64,000 bases of DNA from Gluconobacter vitians (GCF_015244565.1 NZ_JABCQG010000014.1:1-64000); one strand, 5' to 3'; shown: positions 18,608-27,937, numbered from the stretch's first letter. Numbers and translations are program-made. Notes: generated by a model not told the origin, from the sequence alone.

Positions 18608-19630
18608 ATGGCTGTAAAAATCGCGATCAACGGCTTCGGACGGATCGGACGGCTGGTGCTGCGTGGCATCATCGAGAGCGGACGGACGGATGTTGAGGTT
18701 GTCGCCATCAACGATCTGGGCTCGGTCGAGGCCAACGCACATCTGCTGGCCCATGACAGCGTCCACGGCCGTCTTCCGGGAACGGTCCGCGCCGAGGGCA
18801 ACACCCTGATCATCGAAGCCAATGGCCGCACCTATGGTCCGATCAAGGTTTCCGCCGAGCGCAATCCGGCACAGGTGCCCTTCCAGGGCGTCGACGTGGC
18901 GATGGAATGCACGGGTCTGTTCACGTCCCGTGAGAAGGCGTCTGCCCTGCTGGAAGCCGGTGCCAAGCGCGTCCTGATTTCCGCTCCGGCAACGGATGTT
19001 GATGCGACGATCGTTTACGGCGTGAACAACGATGTCCTCACGCCGGACATGAAGATCATCTCCAACGCGTCCTGCACCACGAACTGCCTCGCCCCTGTGG
19101 CGTCCGTTCTGGACAAGGCCTTCGGAATCGAATGTGGCTATATGGTCACGATCCATTCCTACACGGGCGACCAGCGCACGGTGGACACCCTGCACAAGGA
19201 CCCGCGCCGCGCCCGCGCTGCCGCGCTCAACATGATCCCGACCTCCACGGGTGCTGCCAAGGCCGTTGGTCTGGTCCTGCCGCATCTGAAAGGCAAGCTG
19301 GACGGCACCGCCATCCGCGTGCCGACGCCGAATGTCTCGCTCGTTTCGCTGGACTTCGTGCCCCAGAACGCCCCGGCCTCCGTCGAAGCCGTGAACGAGG
19401 CAGTCCGTGCCGCTGCTTCGGAAGGCCCGCTCAAGGGCATCCTGGCCTACAACACGGCCCCGCTGGTGAGCTCCGACTTCAACCATGACGTCGCATCCTC
19501 CACGTTTGATGCCACGCAGACGGCTCTGGTCGATGGCGGCAAGCTGGTGCGTATCTGCGCCTGGTACGACAACGAGTGGGGCTTCTCCAACCGCATGGCC
19601 GACACGGCCGCCCTGTTCGGGAGTCTCTGA
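18608..19630 (+). CDS. gap: Glyceraldehyde-3-phosphate dehydrogenase, type I
   Basis: The 340-residue enzyme of lower glycolysis oxidises glyceraldehyde 3-phosphate to 1,3-bisphosphoglycerate with NAD(P). The Rossmann start [14 protein letters not shown], the catalytic [12 protein letters not shown] (cysteine about residue 158), HSYTGDQ, and [12 protein letters not shown] are all present. The start at 18608 is preceded by the purine-rich GGAGTAGGGCAGG. It forms an operon with pgk, whose ATG begins three bases after the gap stop codon. Confidence 0.98.
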   Translation: MAVKIAINGFGRIGRLVLRGIIESGRTDVEVVAINDLGSVEANAHLLAHDSVHGRLPGTVRAEGNTLIIEANGRTYGPIKVSAERNPAQVPFQGVDVAMECTGLFTSREKASALLEAGAKRVLISAPATDVDATIVYGVNNDVLTPDMKIISNASCTTNCLAPVASVLDKAFGIECGYMVTIHSYTGDQRTVDTLHKDPRRARAAALNMIPTSTGAAKAVGLVLPHLKGKLDGTAIRVPTPNVSLVSLDFVPQNAPASVEAVNEAVRAAASEGPLKGILAYNTAPLVSSDFNHDVASSTFDATQTALVDGGKLVRICAWYDNEWGFSNRMADTAALFGSL

Positions 19631-19633
19631 GTG

Positions 19634-20848
19634 ATGGCCTTCCGCACCATTGATGGTGTGGACGCACGCGGCAAACGCGTGCTGGTCCGCGCCGACCTCA
19701 ACGTTCCGATGCATGACGGCGTCATCACTGATGACACCCGTCTGCAGCGGGTTGCCCCCACGATCCGCGAACTAGCCGACAAGGGCGCGCGCGTCGTGGT
19801 GTTCAGCCATTTCGACCGCCCCAAGGGTCAGGTTGTTCCGGCCATGTCCCTGCGTCCGATCGCGCTGAAGCTTGGCCAGATCCTGGGCCAGCCGATCGGT
19901 TTCGTGGCCGACTGTGTCGGTCCGGCCGTGGAAGCGGCTGTGGGTGCCATGGCCGACGGCGATATCATCGTTCTCGAAAACACGCGCTTTCATGCGGGTG
20001 AAGAGGCCAATGATCCCGAGTTCGCCAAGGCTCTGGCACAGAACGGCGACATCTTCGTCAATGATGCATTCTCGGCCGCGCACCGTGCCCATGCCTCGAC
20101 CGAAGGCGTGGCGCGCGATCTGCCGTCTTTCGCCGGGCGTCTGATGCAGGCCGAGCTGAGTGCCCTGTCTGCCGCTCTGGAAAACCCGGAGCGCCCGGTT
20201 GGTGCGATCATCGGTGGCTCCAAGATCTCGACGAAGCTCGATCTGATCGGGAATGTCATCGAGAAGGTGGACACGCTGTTCATCACGGGCGCGATGGCCA
20301 ACACGTTCCTGGCGGCTGAAGGCATGAATGTGGGCAAGTCCCTGCAGGAAGCCGACATGCACGAGACGGCGCGCAAGATCGCCCATCTCGCACAGGAAAA
20401 GGGCTGTGAGATCGTTCTGCCGGTCGATGCGGTTGTGGCGCGTGAGTTCAAAGCCAATGTCCCGACCGAGACCTGCCTGATCGGTGAAGTCCCGGATGAT
20501 GCCATGATCCTCGATGCCGGTCCGCGCACGGTCGAGCTGATCCGGGACCGTCTGGACACGCTCAAGACGCTGGTCTGGAACGGCCCGCTCGGTGCGTTCG
20601 AGATCGCACCGTTCGACAGGGCGACCGTCGAAGTGGCGCAGTATGCCGCGCAGCTTACGGAAGAAGGCAAGCTCAAGACGATCGCCGGCGGTGGCGACAC
20701 GGTCTCGGCTCTGCGTCATGCCGGCGTTGTGGACAAGATGACCTATGTTTCTACGGCAGGCGGGGCTTTCCTCGAATGGCTGGAGGGCAAGATCCTTCCG
20801 GGGATTGAGGTGCTTCGCTCTGCGGGCCACGATCTGGGGCTCGAATAA
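19634..20848 (+). CDS. pgk: Phosphoglycerate kinase
   Basis: The 404-residue enzyme makes ATP from 1,3-bisphosphoglycerate. The N-terminal substrate motif [37 protein letters not shown] and the C-terminal nucleotide region [11 protein letters not shown] are all clear. A GTG lies three bases upstream of the ATG at 19634; the ATG is preferred. It is translationally close to gap and is followed by a strong terminator, so gap-pgk is a two-gene unit. Confidence 0.98.
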   Translation: MAFRTIDGVDARGKRVLVRADLNVPMHDGVITDDTRLQRVAPTIRELADKGARVVVFSHFDRPKGQVVPAMSLRPIALKLGQILGQPIGFVADCVGPAVEAAVGAMADGDIIVLENTRFHAGEEANDPEFAKALAQNGDIFVNDAFSAAHRAHASTEGVARDLPSFAGRLMQAELSALSAALENPERPVGAIIGGSKISTKLDLIGNVIEKVDTLFITGAMANTFLAAEGMNVGKSLQEADMHETARKIAHLAQEKGCEIVLPVDAVVAREFKANVPTETCLIGEVPDDAMILDAGPRTVELIRDRLDTLKTLVWNGPLGAFEIAPFDRATVEVAQYAAQLTEEGKLKTIAGGGDTVSALRHAGVVDKMTYVSTAGGAFLEWLEGKILPGIEVLRSAGHDLGLE

Positions 20849-20850
20849 GA

Positions 20851-20887
20851 AAAAAGCCGGGAAGGATCACCTTCCCGGCTTTTTTTA
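20851..20887 (+). terminator. Rho-independent terminator of gap-pgk
   Basis: AAAAA, then the stem AGCCGGGAAGG/CCTTCCCGGCT around a four-base loop, then TTTTTTT. It lies immediately after the pgk stop codon and ends before the small lipoprotein gene. Confidence 0.95.
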
Positions 20888-20909
20888 TGCGCTTTGCAAA
20901 GGAAGGCGG

Positions 20910-21086
20910 ATGTTGAGGAAGTTCCTGTCAGGCTGTTGCCTGCTGTGCAGTCTTGCTGGCTGTCAGGCGTACAACCAGCCCCCGAAACCGCCTGCTCCGC
21001 CTTCGACCGGAGATCCCATCCGCAGCGGACGTCCCGCTGGAATGCTGCTGTCTCCTCCAAGACATGGGAGCAGCATGTACTACTGA
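20910..21086 (+). CDS. Small proline-rich lipoprotein
   Basis: A 58-residue reading frame starts MLRKFLSGCCLLCSLAGCQA: a basic n-region, hydrophobic core and lipobox LAGC. The mature part is rich in proline, serine and glycine (PPKPPAPPSTGDPI, PPRHGSSMYY). A good ribosome-binding site, GGAAGGCGG, precedes the ATG. No family is recognised. It lies between the pgk terminator and the convergent MFS gene, so it must have its own promoter or be read through from pgk. Confidence 0.6.
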   Translation: MLRKFLSGCCLLCSLAGCQAYNQPPKPPAPPSTGDPIRSGRPAGMLLSPPRHGSSMYY

Positions 21087-21102
21087 TCCGGTTGTGCGAC
21101 GC

Positions 21103-22338
21103 TCAGTCGATTGCGCCGCGGGTTTCGATCTGTCCGCTCCGCCTGAGCACCAGCATTGCGAGAAGATAGACGAGCAGTCCGGACGCCGAGAGGATCGCCC
21201 CACCGAAGCCGAGTGAGCCATAGCCGAGCTGGTGGGCCAGCAGAACGCTTCCCAGCGAGGCCCCCAGCGCATTGGCGATGTTGAACGCGGAATGGTTCAG
21301 CGAAGCGGCCAGCGTCTGCGCATCGCCCGCAAAATCCATCAGGCGGGTCTGAAGCGCTGGACCAAGGGCATTTACGAAGGCTGGGACCAGAAAAACATCC
21401 ACCATCAGCGCCGGACCGTTATGGAGCAGCATGGGGAAGGCCATCATGACCACGGCACTGCCCGCAAGCGCCAGAAGAGCCGCGATATCGAGGTTCCGGT
21501 CTACGATCCAGGCGCCGATATTGGCCCCGGCGAGCATCCCGAAGCCCCAGATCACCATAAACAGCATGACCTGCCATTCCGGAACATGTGTGACGTTCTG
21601 AAGCACGCTGGTCAGATAGGTGTAGATCGCGAACATGCCGCCAAAGCCGATGGCGGCCGTCAGGAGGGTCAGCAGGACCTGCGTATTGCCGATGGCGGTC
21701 ACTTCCCGCAGGGGCGAGTTTTTGCGGTTGGGGGTGTCGGCCGGGATGTAGCGCCAGACGCCAAGAAACGTCACGAATCCGAAGATCCCGATGATCAGAT
21801 AGGCCATCTGCCAGCCGAAATGGTTGGCGGCAAAGGTCGAGAAAGGCGCGCCGATCAGGGTTGAGATCGCAATACCGGACAGCACGCGCCCGACCGCCCA
21901 GCCACGCCTCGATCGTTCGACCATGGAAGCGGCGACCAGTGCCGAAATCCCGAACAGCGCCCCGTGGGGCAGGCCGGTGATGAAGCGTGCGACTTCAACC
22001 AGTCCGGGCGTTGGCATGGCGATGCTGAGCATGTTTCCGAAGCAGAACAGGATCAGCAGCAGCAGGAGCAGTTCCCGCCGTGACAGTCGCGCACCGAGGA
22101 TCGTGATGAGCGGGGCGCCGATGACCACGCCGAGCGCATAGGCCGTGATGGCATATCCGGCCTCGGCGGGGGACAGGCCCAGGGAATGGGCGAACTCCGG
22201 CAGCATGCCCATGATGGCGAACTCACCAGTTCCGACGACGAACGTGCCGAAGGTAAGGGTAAGGAGGGCGGCTGTCCGGCCGTGCGGCGCGGAAATCTGT
22301 ATCGTGGCGTCTGGCGCGGTCATGGTGTCAGTCGTCAT
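21103..22338 (-). CDS. MFS transporter, DHA1 (arabinose efflux/AraJ-like) family
   Basis: The protein of about 411 residues has twelve predicted membrane segments and the 12-TM drug:H+ antiporter layout. The first helix is GTFVVGTGEFAIMGMLPEFA; the loop motif GARLSRRELLL and the helix-5 region GLPHGALFGISALVAASMV are present. This matches the AraJ/YdhP/NepI type of exporters of sugars or small metabolites. The ATG at 22338 is chosen; a GTG at 22395 would overlap the upstream gene. It follows the GlcG-like gene by 28 bases on the same strand, downstream of IclR. Substrate unknown. Confidence 0.88.
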   Translation of the reverse strand: MTTDTMTAPDATIQISAPHGRTAALLTLTFGTFVVGTGEFAIMGMLPEFAHSLGLSPAEAGYAITAYALGVVIGAPLITILGARLSRRELLLLLLILFCFGNMLSIAMPTPGLVEVARFITGLPHGALFGISALVAASMVERSRRGWAVGRVLSGIAISTLIGAPFSTFAANHFGWQMAYLIIGIFGFVTFLGVWRYIPADTPNRKNSPLREVTAIGNTQVLLTLLTAAIGFGGMFAIYTYLTSVLQNVTHVPEWQVMLFMVIWGFGMLAGANIGAWIVDRNLDIAALLALAGSAVVMMAFPMLLHNGPALMVDVFLVPAFVNALGPALQTRLMDFAGDAQTLAASLNHSAFNIANALGASLGSVLLAHQLGYGSLGFGGAILSASGLLVYLLAMLVLRRSGQIETRGAID

Positions 22339-22366
22339 GGGAGGGGACCATTGATGGGATGTCAGA

Positions 22367-22765
22367 TCAGGTGCTGAGCGCAGCAGCGCCGGCACGCGCT
22401 ATGGCGATGTCTTCATCCACGCTGGCGCCTGATACGCCAATGGCACCAAGGATGGAACCGTCTGCGGCTTTCAGCACCACGCCACCACCGAAGCTCGTGA
22501 GACCGCCATTGGTGTTTTCGAGCGTATAGGCTTTACCGCCGGGGCTGCCGACCTCGGCAAAATCGGCGCTGTCCATCTGGAACAGGACGGAGGTGCGGGC
22601 TTTTTTGGTAGCGACCTCAATGGCGCCCAGAGGGGTTCCGTCCATGCGGATCATGGCCATGGGCCAGGCACCTTCATCAAGGATGGAGATGCAGACGGCG
22701 ACATTCAGTCGTGCCGCCTCGGCATGGGAAGCATCCAGCATGGTGGTGGCGATGGAAAGTTTCAT
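22367..22765 (-). CDS. GlcG/HbpS-like (DUF336) protein
   Basis: The 132-residue protein has the GlcG/HbpS fold signature: NVAVCISILDEGAWPMAMIRMDG in the middle, KARTSVLF, GGLTSFGGGVVLK and GAIGVSGASVDEDIAIARAG at the end. Family members have been linked to glycolate or diol utilisation and, in HbpS, to heme binding; the role here is unknown. The start at 22765 is chosen because it gives the normal length. It lies between the IclR regulator and the MFS transporter, all on the same strand. Confidence 0.85.
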   Translation of the reverse strand: MKLSIATTMLDASHAEAARLNVAVCISILDEGAWPMAMIRMDGTPLGAIEVATKKARTSVLFQMDSADFAEVGSPGGKAYTLENTNGGLTSFGGGVVLKAADGSILGAIGVSGASVDEDIAIARAGAAALST

Positions 22766-22844
22766 GGTTTCGGCCTGTTTCGCGGAGGAAATGGCGGAGA
22801 TTATCGGTGTTGTCAGAGGATGAAATTGGCAAATTCGTGAAAAA

Positions 22845-23585
22845 TCAATTTGTCCAGCATTGTTGAACCTGCGCTTTTTCAACCTGCTTCATCATCATCC
22901 AGCCCAGATGGATCAGGCGATGACGGGGAAGGGTTTCGGCTGGTCCGCTGACGCAGATGCTCGCTCGGACTTCGCCGTTCTCGCGCCAGGGAATGGCGAC
23001 GGCATTCCAGCCGGGACGGAATGTCTCGAGGTCGAGGGAGTATCCCTTGATCCTGACATCCTCGATGCGGCTGAGGCTGTCTCCATCGAGGGCATGGGTG
23101 CGGGTACTGAGAACGCGTCGACCCAGACCGGGCACAAAGGCAAGAAAGACCAGCCCCACTGCCGAGCCTTCCAGCGTCTCGCGTTCCTGCATCAGTGCGG
23201 CAGCCATGTCGGGATCACGGGGATTGAGAATGTCGAGATAGGTGACCTTATCGCCGCTTGGCACGCCGAGAAACACCGTCGCACCGCTGTCTTTCGCAAT
23301 GGCTTCAAGGGCGGGACGCGTCCGCGTGCGCAGGACGTGATCGTCCCCGGCAATGCGGGAAAGGTTCAGGACGCGGCCCCCCAGATGATAACGCATGTCT
23401 CCCGGCCGACGCTGGACGTAGCCGAGCTGCGTGAGCGTCTGGAGGATGTTGTGGGCCGTGGTTTTTCCGATGCCTGAAATTGCCGCGATATCCTGAAGCC
23501 GTGCTCCTCCGCCTTCCTGCGCGATGATCTCAAGGATCGCGGCAGAACGTTCGATGGACTGGATCATGCGCGGGGCTCTGGTCAT
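22845..23585 (-). CDS. IclR-family transcriptional regulator
   Basis: The 246-residue protein has an N-terminal winged helix-turn-helix (SIERSAAILEIIAQEGGGAR, IAAISGIGKTTAHNILQTL) and a C-terminal IclR effector-binding domain (GATVFLGVPSGDKVTYLDI, IKGYSLDLETFRPGWNAVA). IclR proteins usually repress catabolic or efflux genes and are relieved by a small-molecule ligand. It is the first gene of a same-strand run with the GlcG-like and MFS genes, and is divergent from an SDR dehydrogenase 168 bases away, which it may also control. Confidence 0.92.
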   Translation of the reverse strand: MTRAPRMIQSIERSAAILEIIAQEGGGARLQDIAAISGIGKTTAHNILQTLTQLGYVQRRPGDMRYHLGGRVLNLSRIAGDDHVLRTRTRPALEAIAKDSGATVFLGVPSGDKVTYLDILNPRDPDMAAALMQERETLEGSAVGLVFLAFVPGLGRRVLSTRTHALDGDSLSRIEDVRIKGYSLDLETFRPGWNAVAIPWRENGEVRASICVSGPAETLPRHRLIHLGWMMMKQVEKAQVQQCWTN

Positions 23586-23753
23586 GGATTTCTTTCGGTC
23601 TGGCAGGCCTGAGTTCACCATAGATGAATATCTGGACATTCCCCGGTCAAGAACCCTGACAGCACAGAACCCGGCCTGCGTGAAGCGTCTTGTAATGGCG
23701 TAAGCAGGAAGACGCAGCATCGTTTTCCTGTCCGATGCAACAGACAGGGGAGC

Positions 23754-24521
23754 ATGTCCGTGAAGGACTTTGCAGGCAAAACCGTAATCGTCACCGGAGC
23801 CGCTTCGGGCTTTGGCAAGGCAACGGCGACACGGTTTCACGAAAAAGGCGCCAGTGTCGTTCTGGTGGACAAGGATGCGGAGACACTGAAATCGGTTGCG
23901 GAGCAGTTCGCCGAAAACGCTCTTGCCATCACATGCGACGTGTCTGATCCGGAAGCGGTTGAGCAGATGTTCAGCCGTGCCATCGGGCATTTCGGGCAGC
24001 TTGATGTGCTGGTTAACAACGCAGGCATCGCCGTTCCCGGGCAGCCGGACGAGATTGACAATGCGACCTGGAGCCGGGTCATCGGTACCGATCTGAGCAG
24101 CATTTTCTACTGTTCACGGACAGCCATTCCGCATCTGAAGAAGACGAAGGGCAATATCGTCAATGTGGCTTCGATTTCCGGTATGGGCGCGGACTGGAAT
24201 TGCCCGGCCTATAACGCGGCTAAGGGTGGTGCGGTCAATCTGACGCGCTCGCTGGCGCTGGATCTGGGAAAGTATGGAATCCGCGTCAATGCGGTCAATC
24301 CGGGGTTGTGCCGCACGGCCATGGGCAAGGCGCTGGTCGAGGATCCGGAAAAGGCGAAGCGTTTCATCGAACGTACGACACTGGGCCGACTGGGTGAGCC
24401 CGAGGATGTGGCGCCGGTGATCGTGTTTCTGGCCAGCCCGGAGGCTGGGTTTGTTACGGGTGCGACGGTCGCCGTGGATGGTGGCACCTCAGCCTCCAAC
24501 GGTCAGCCCCCAATGTCCTGA
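23754..24521 (+). CDS. Short-chain dehydrogenase/reductase (SDR)
   Basis: The 255-residue classical SDR has the cofactor motif TGAASGFGKA, the acidic VLVDKDAE after the second strand (favouring NAD), NNAG, the active-site serine in NVASISGMGADWNCPAYNAAK with the YxxxK pair, and the C-terminal GATVAVDGGTS. It should oxidise or reduce an alcohol/ketone; the exact substrate cannot be told from sequence. It is divergent from the IclR regulator and ends at a terminator shared with rpoH. Confidence 0.92.
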   Translation: MSVKDFAGKTVIVTGAASGFGKATATRFHEKGASVVLVDKDAETLKSVAEQFAENALAITCDVSDPEAVEQMFSRAIGHFGQLDVLVNNAGIAVPGQPDEIDNATWSRVIGTDLSSIFYCSRTAIPHLKKTKGNIVNVASISGMGADWNCPAYNAAKGGAVNLTRSLALDLGKYGIRVNAVNPGLCRTAMGKALVEDPEKAKRFIERTTLGRLGEPEDVAPVIVFLASPEAGFVTGATVAVDGGTSASNGQPPMS

Positions 24522-24525
24522 CATG

Positions 24526-24562
24526 AAAAACCCCGCTGAAGCAGAACTTCAGCGGGGTTTTC
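24526..24562. terminator. Bidirectional rho-independent terminator between SDR and rpoH
   Basis: AAAAA, the 11-base stem CCCCGCTGAAG/CTTCAGCGGGG around a short loop, then TTTT. It separates the convergent SDR and rpoH genes and can serve both strands. Confidence 0.92.
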
Positions 24563-24577
24563 TGAAATGGTGTTAGC

Positions 24578-25471
24578 TCAGGCCTGAAGACCGTTTTCGC
24601 GGCGGCGGTGTTCCACTTCAGCGGCCATGGCCTTCTGAAGCTTCTCCATCGCGCGGGCCTCGATCTGGCGGATACGCTCACGCGAAACATGATAGTGATG
24701 GGAAAGCTCTTCCAGCGTGGAAGGCTCTTCCTTCAGGCGACGCTCGCTCAGGATGTGACGCTCACGCTCGTTCAGCGTCATCAGGGCCTGATCAAGAAGC
24801 GCCTTGCGGCCTGTGAACTCTTCGGATGCAGCGTAGTTCTGTTCCTGGTTCTCGTGGTCGTCCACGAGCCAGTCCTGCCACTCGCCTTCACCGTCAATGC
24901 GTAGCGGTGCATTGAGGCTGTGGTCGGGCGCGGCCAGACGCTGGTTCATCGAGACCACGTCCTGCTCCGGCACGCCGAGCGTCGTGGCGATGGAATTGAC
25001 CTGCTCGGGCTTCAGATCGCCGTCATCAATGGCCTGCATCTGACCCTTGAGGCGACGCAGGTTGAAGAACAGCTTCTTCTGCGCGGCGGTCGTGCCCATT
25101 TTCACCAGCGACCAGCTGTGCAGGATGTATTCCTGCATGGCAGCGCGGATCCACCACATGGCGTAGGTGGCGAGACGGAAGCCACGCTCCGGATCAAACC
25201 GGCGCACGGCCTGCATCATGCCGATATTGCCTTCACTGATGAGTTCGTTCACCGGCAGGCCATAGCCACGGTAGCCCATGGCGATCTTGGCTACGAGACG
25301 CAGATGGGAGGTGACGAGGCGGTGTGCCGCGCTCGTATCTTCGTCCTTGCGCCAGCGCCGGGAGAGATCAAGCTCTTCCTGCGGCGTCAGCAGCGGGAAC
25401 TTGCGGATTTCCTGAAGGTAGCGGGTGAGATTGTTCTCGGGACCCACTGAAATGACGGCTGGGGATGCCAT
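24578..25471 (-). CDS. rpoH: RNA polymerase heat-shock sigma factor RpoH (sigma-32)
   Basis: The 297-residue sigma-70 family protein has region 2 (RLVAKIAMGYRGYGLPVNEL, ISEGNIGMMQAVRRFDPERG, FRLATYAMWWIRAAMQEYIL) and region 4 (TLEELSHHYHVSRERIRQIE). The sequence QKKLFFNLRRLKGQMQ is the RpoH box, which separates it from RpoD. It directs transcription of chaperone and protease genes. A strong ribosome-binding site AAAGGAG lies 10 bases upstream of the ATG. It follows rluD on the same strand but has its own upstream promoter candidate and a leader of nearly 200 bases. Confidence 0.97.
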   Translation of the reverse strand: MASPAVISVGPENNLTRYLQEIRKFPLLTPQEELDLSRRWRKDEDTSAAHRLVTSHLRLVAKIAMGYRGYGLPVNELISEGNIGMMQAVRRFDPERGFRLATYAMWWIRAAMQEYILHSWSLVKMGTTAAQKKLFFNLRRLKGQMQAIDDGDLKPEQVNSIATTLGVPEQDVVSMNQRLAAPDHSLNAPLRIDGEGEWQDWLVDDHENQEQNYAASEEFTGRKALLDQALMTLNERERHILSERRLKEEPSTLEELSHHYHVSRERIRQIEARAMEKLQKAMAAEVEHRRRENGLQA

Positions 25472-25672
25472 GATCTTCGACTCCTTTCGCCCGGGGCTTA
25501 ACCCGCATCCGGATGAGATGGAGACTCATACGGACCGGCGACGGGATAGTTCCGTCTGACCCAGGTGACGCATTGGGAAGGACTTTCACGTCCCCGACCG
25601 TCAGCCCCCGGACTGGGCGACCTCTGGTGGTACGATCCATTCCGGCGGCGCGTCAGCTCGTCGGATGAGCTC

Positions 25673-25701
25673 TTTATGACAGGCTCAGCCAAAAAAGTCA
25701 A
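25673..25701 (-). promoter_or_regulatory. Candidate housekeeping promoter of rpoH
   Basis: On the minus strand TTGACT and CATAAA are separated by 17 bases, matching a sigma-70-type promoter reasonably well. It sits 15 bases past the rluD stop codon and about 200 bases upstream of the rpoH start, which implies a long 5' leader. No transcript data; identified by sequence only. Confidence 0.5.
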
Positions 25702-25715
25702 TGGCCTTTGAAGGT

Positions 25716-26684
25716 TTAGCCGATCAGTCGCTTTTTCAAGGTCTGGAAGTCTTCGGGAGGCGCAGTTTCGAAAGAAAGCTGCTTTTTTGTCCGTGGATGG
25801 ATGAATCCGAGTCGGGTCGCATGGAGCGCCTGACGGGGGAAATCAAGGGCCGCTTCCTTCGCATCCTGCGACAGGCCGCGCGCCGCTGCGGGAATCCGGC
25901 GCAGATAGACCGGGTCCCCAATCAGGGGGTGGCCTGCGTTTGAAAGGTGAACACGGATCTGATGGGTCCGTCCAGTGGCCAGACGGCATTCGATCAGGGA
26001 GACGGCGGCTTGAAAGGGCTCGATCAGTTTGAAACGTGTCAGCGCAACCTTGCCCCCACTGCCCACCACCGCCATGCGTTTGCGGTCTCGCTTGTCGCGG
26101 CCGATATTGCCGTCGAACTCGCCTTCTGAAGGCAGAAGCCCCCAGGCAAGCGCCAGATAGGCGCGGTCGATGTCGCGGGCGGCAAAGGCGTCTGACAGCG
26201 CGTTATGGACCATCGCCGTCTTGGCCACGACCATCAGCCCAGACGTGTCCTTGTCCAGACGATGCACGATTCCCGGCCGCTTCTCGCCGCCAATGCCCTC
26301 GAATCCTTCTCCGCAATAGCCCAGCAGCGCATTGACCAGTGTGCCGGTCTCGTTCCCCGGCGCAGGGTGGGTGACAAGTCCGGCCTGCTTGTCGAGCACG
26401 ATCAGATCGTCGTCCTCGTACAGGATATTGAGCGGGATCTGCTCGGCGACCGGCCGGGCAGGGGTGGGAGCCGGGAATGTCAGCACCATTTCCATGCCAT
26501 CGCGCAGCGTTTCCGCAGGCTCGCAGACCGTCTTTCCATTGACGGAAAGATTGCCGCTTTCAATCAGGGCCTTGACCCGGGAGCGGGAAACCGTGCCGAT
26601 GGCGTCCGCCAGCGCCCGGTCGGCCCTTTGACCAGCCGTGGACGCATCGACAACAAGACGGAATGGGGAAACAGGATCAGACAT
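25716..26684 (-). CDS. rluD: RluA-family 23S rRNA pseudouridine synthase (RluD type)
   Basis: The 322-residue protein has an N-terminal S4 domain (RADRALADAIGTVSRSRVKA, LIESGNLSVNGK) and a C-terminal RluA domain with the catalytic aspartate in PGIVHRLDKDTSGLMVV, plus RTHQIRVHLSNAGHPLIGDPVY. It converts uridines in 23S rRNA, classically helix 69, to pseudouridine. The ATG at 26684 overlaps the start codon of the divergent DUF6476-like gene. rluD upstream of rpoH is a common arrangement in alphaproteobacteria. Confidence 0.93.
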   Translation of the reverse strand: MSDPVSPFRLVVDASTAGQRADRALADAIGTVSRSRVKALIESGNLSVNGKTVCEPAETLRDGMEMVLTFPAPTPARPVAEQIPLNILYEDDDLIVLDKQAGLVTHPAPGNETGTLVNALLGYCGEGFEGIGGEKRPGIVHRLDKDTSGLMVVAKTAMVHNALSDAFAARDIDRAYLALAWGLLPSEGEFDGNIGRDKRDRKRMAVVGSGGKVALTRFKLIEPFQAAVSLIECRLATGRTHQIRVHLSNAGHPLIGDPVYLRRIPAAARGLSQDAKEAALDFPRQALHATRLGFIHPRTKKQLSFETAPPEDFQTLKKRLIG

Positions 26685-27066
26685 GACACAGGGTGTAGCC
26701 GAGGAAATGGCGAACAGCGAGTCGCAGACGCCAAAAGCGCTTCTGGCCGCCGTAATTTTGATGGGCGTGCTGATCATCGCGGCCGTCTTCGGACTGATCG
26801 GCGTGATTGCCTACCGTTTTCTGCATCCCCGTCCAAGCGTCACGGCGACCGTACCGCTGGCTGATGGCGGCTTTTCGCGTCTGGCGCTGCCGCTTGGCGC
26901 GGGCGAGCACATCACGGCAGTCACATCCCGTCCGGATGGTCTGATGGCGGTGACGCTGAGTGGTGCGGGAAGTGACCGCGTCCTGCTGTGGAATCCGGAA
27001 GCCGGAAAGATCGCCGCCGAGCTCGATTTCGGAACGCCCGCGCCGTCTGCGTCCCCGTCTCCCTGA
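26683..27066 (+). CDS. Small membrane protein, DUF6476-like
   Basis: The 127-residue protein has one N-terminal membrane helix (LLAAVILMGVLIIAAVFGLI) followed by a soluble domain (FSRLALPLGAGEHITAVTSR, VLLWNPEAGKIAAELDF). This layout next to an RluA-family gene matches the DUF6476 proteins of alphaproteobacteria; the family call is from memory. The ATG at 26683 overlaps the rluD start codon on the other strand; a later ATG (MANSESQ) is an alternative. Function unknown. Confidence 0.6.
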   Translation: MTQGVAEEMANSESQTPKALLAAVILMGVLIIAAVFGLIGVIAYRFLHPRPSVTATVPLADGGFSRLALPLGAGEHITAVTSRPDGLMAVTLSGAGSDRVLLWNPEAGKIAAELDFGTPAPSASPSP

Positions 27067-27121
27067 ACCGTGAGCCCTGCTGCCGCGTTAAGGCAGAAGG
27101 ATTTATAAAGGATCAGGGATT

Positions 27122-27598
27122 ATGGGACGTCTGATTGATGCGGTCGTGGCGGCCGGTACGGTATTCGGGGTTCAATACGCAGCCAGGGAAATCAGCCCGG
27201 CTGATGATAAAGCGACCCGCCGCTGGTACGAGCATCTGAACAAGCCGCATTTCAATCCGCCTGGTCCGGCCTATGCCGTAATCTGGACTGTGCTCGACGG
27301 GCTGCTGGCCTGGTCGGGCTACCGGTTGCTGCGGGCCGAGAAATCCTGTTGCCGAACAGCGGCGCTTGTTTTGTGGGCACTGTGTGTTGCGGGCGTAGCG
27401 GGCTTCCCGTTCTTCGTGTTCCGCAAGCGCCAGCTTGGGACCGGTCTTGCGATCTGCATTGGCCTGATCATGACGTCCGGTGCCTCGATCTGCACGGCAC
27501 ACAAGGTGGACTGCAAGGCGGCCTCAATGCAGGTGCCGTTCTTCGTCTGGCTGATCTTTGCAACCTGCATCCATGAACAGATCTGGCGCAGGAACTGA
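27122..27598 (+). CDS. TspO/MBR-family tryptophan-rich sensory protein
   Basis: The 158-residue integral membrane protein has the TspO hallmark WYEHLNKPHFNPPGPAYAVI and WTVLDGLLAWSGYRL. Five hydrophobic segments are expected; the C-terminal half (LVLWALCVAGVAGFPFFVF, FFVWLIFATCIHE) is cysteine-rich and diverges from typical TspO. Homologues bind porphyrins and modulate stress or tetrapyrrole responses. It is convergent with the ArsR gene, 8 bases apart. Confidence 0.82.
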   Translation: MGRLIDAVVAAGTVFGVQYAAREISPADDKATRRWYEHLNKPHFNPPGPAYAVIWTVLDGLLAWSGYRLLRAEKSCCRTAALVLWALCVAGVAGFPFFVFRKRQLGTGLAICIGLIMTSGASICTAHKVDCKAASMQVPFFVWLIFATCIHEQIWRRN

Positions 27599-27606
27599 AA
27601 CCTGTC

Positions 27607-27906
27607 TCAGGGCCCGCTGAGTATAGCCGCCAGTAGCCCGGGGAACCGCTCGTCGAGTTCCTCGCGGCGCAGGGAATTGCGGTGCCGGACGCCTTCGATC
27701 CGCGTCCGTAGGATCCCGCTCTCCCGAAGAACCTGAAAATGATGCGACATGCTGGATTTGGGCCGTGTCCCGATCAGCGTGGCGCAGTTTGCCTCCCCGA
27801 CACGCTCCAGATGCCGCACGATGTCCAGCCGAGCGGGATCGGCGAGGGCCCGCAATACCACGGTCAGTTCAAACGTCTCGGGGGTGGGATGGTCATAGGC
27901 AGCCAT
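27607..27906 (-). CDS. ArsR-family transcriptional repressor
   Basis: The 99-residue winged helix protein has LTVVLRALADPARLDIVRHL and SSMSHHFQVLRESGILRTRI as the recognition region. There is no CxC metal-binding pair; the lone cysteine (ANCATLIG) could be a thiol sensor, as in redox-responsive regulators of ene-reductases. It is divergent from the Old Yellow Enzyme gene and two perfect inverted repeats lie between them, so it very likely represses that gene and itself. Confidence 0.88.
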   Translation of the reverse strand: MAAYDHPTPETFELTVVLRALADPARLDIVRHLERVGEANCATLIGTRPKSSMSHHFQVLRESGILRTRIEGVRHRNSLRREELDERFPGLLAAILSGP

Positions 27907-27937
27907 GGCGTTCTTATCCCTTTCCTGAGGTTTTATC

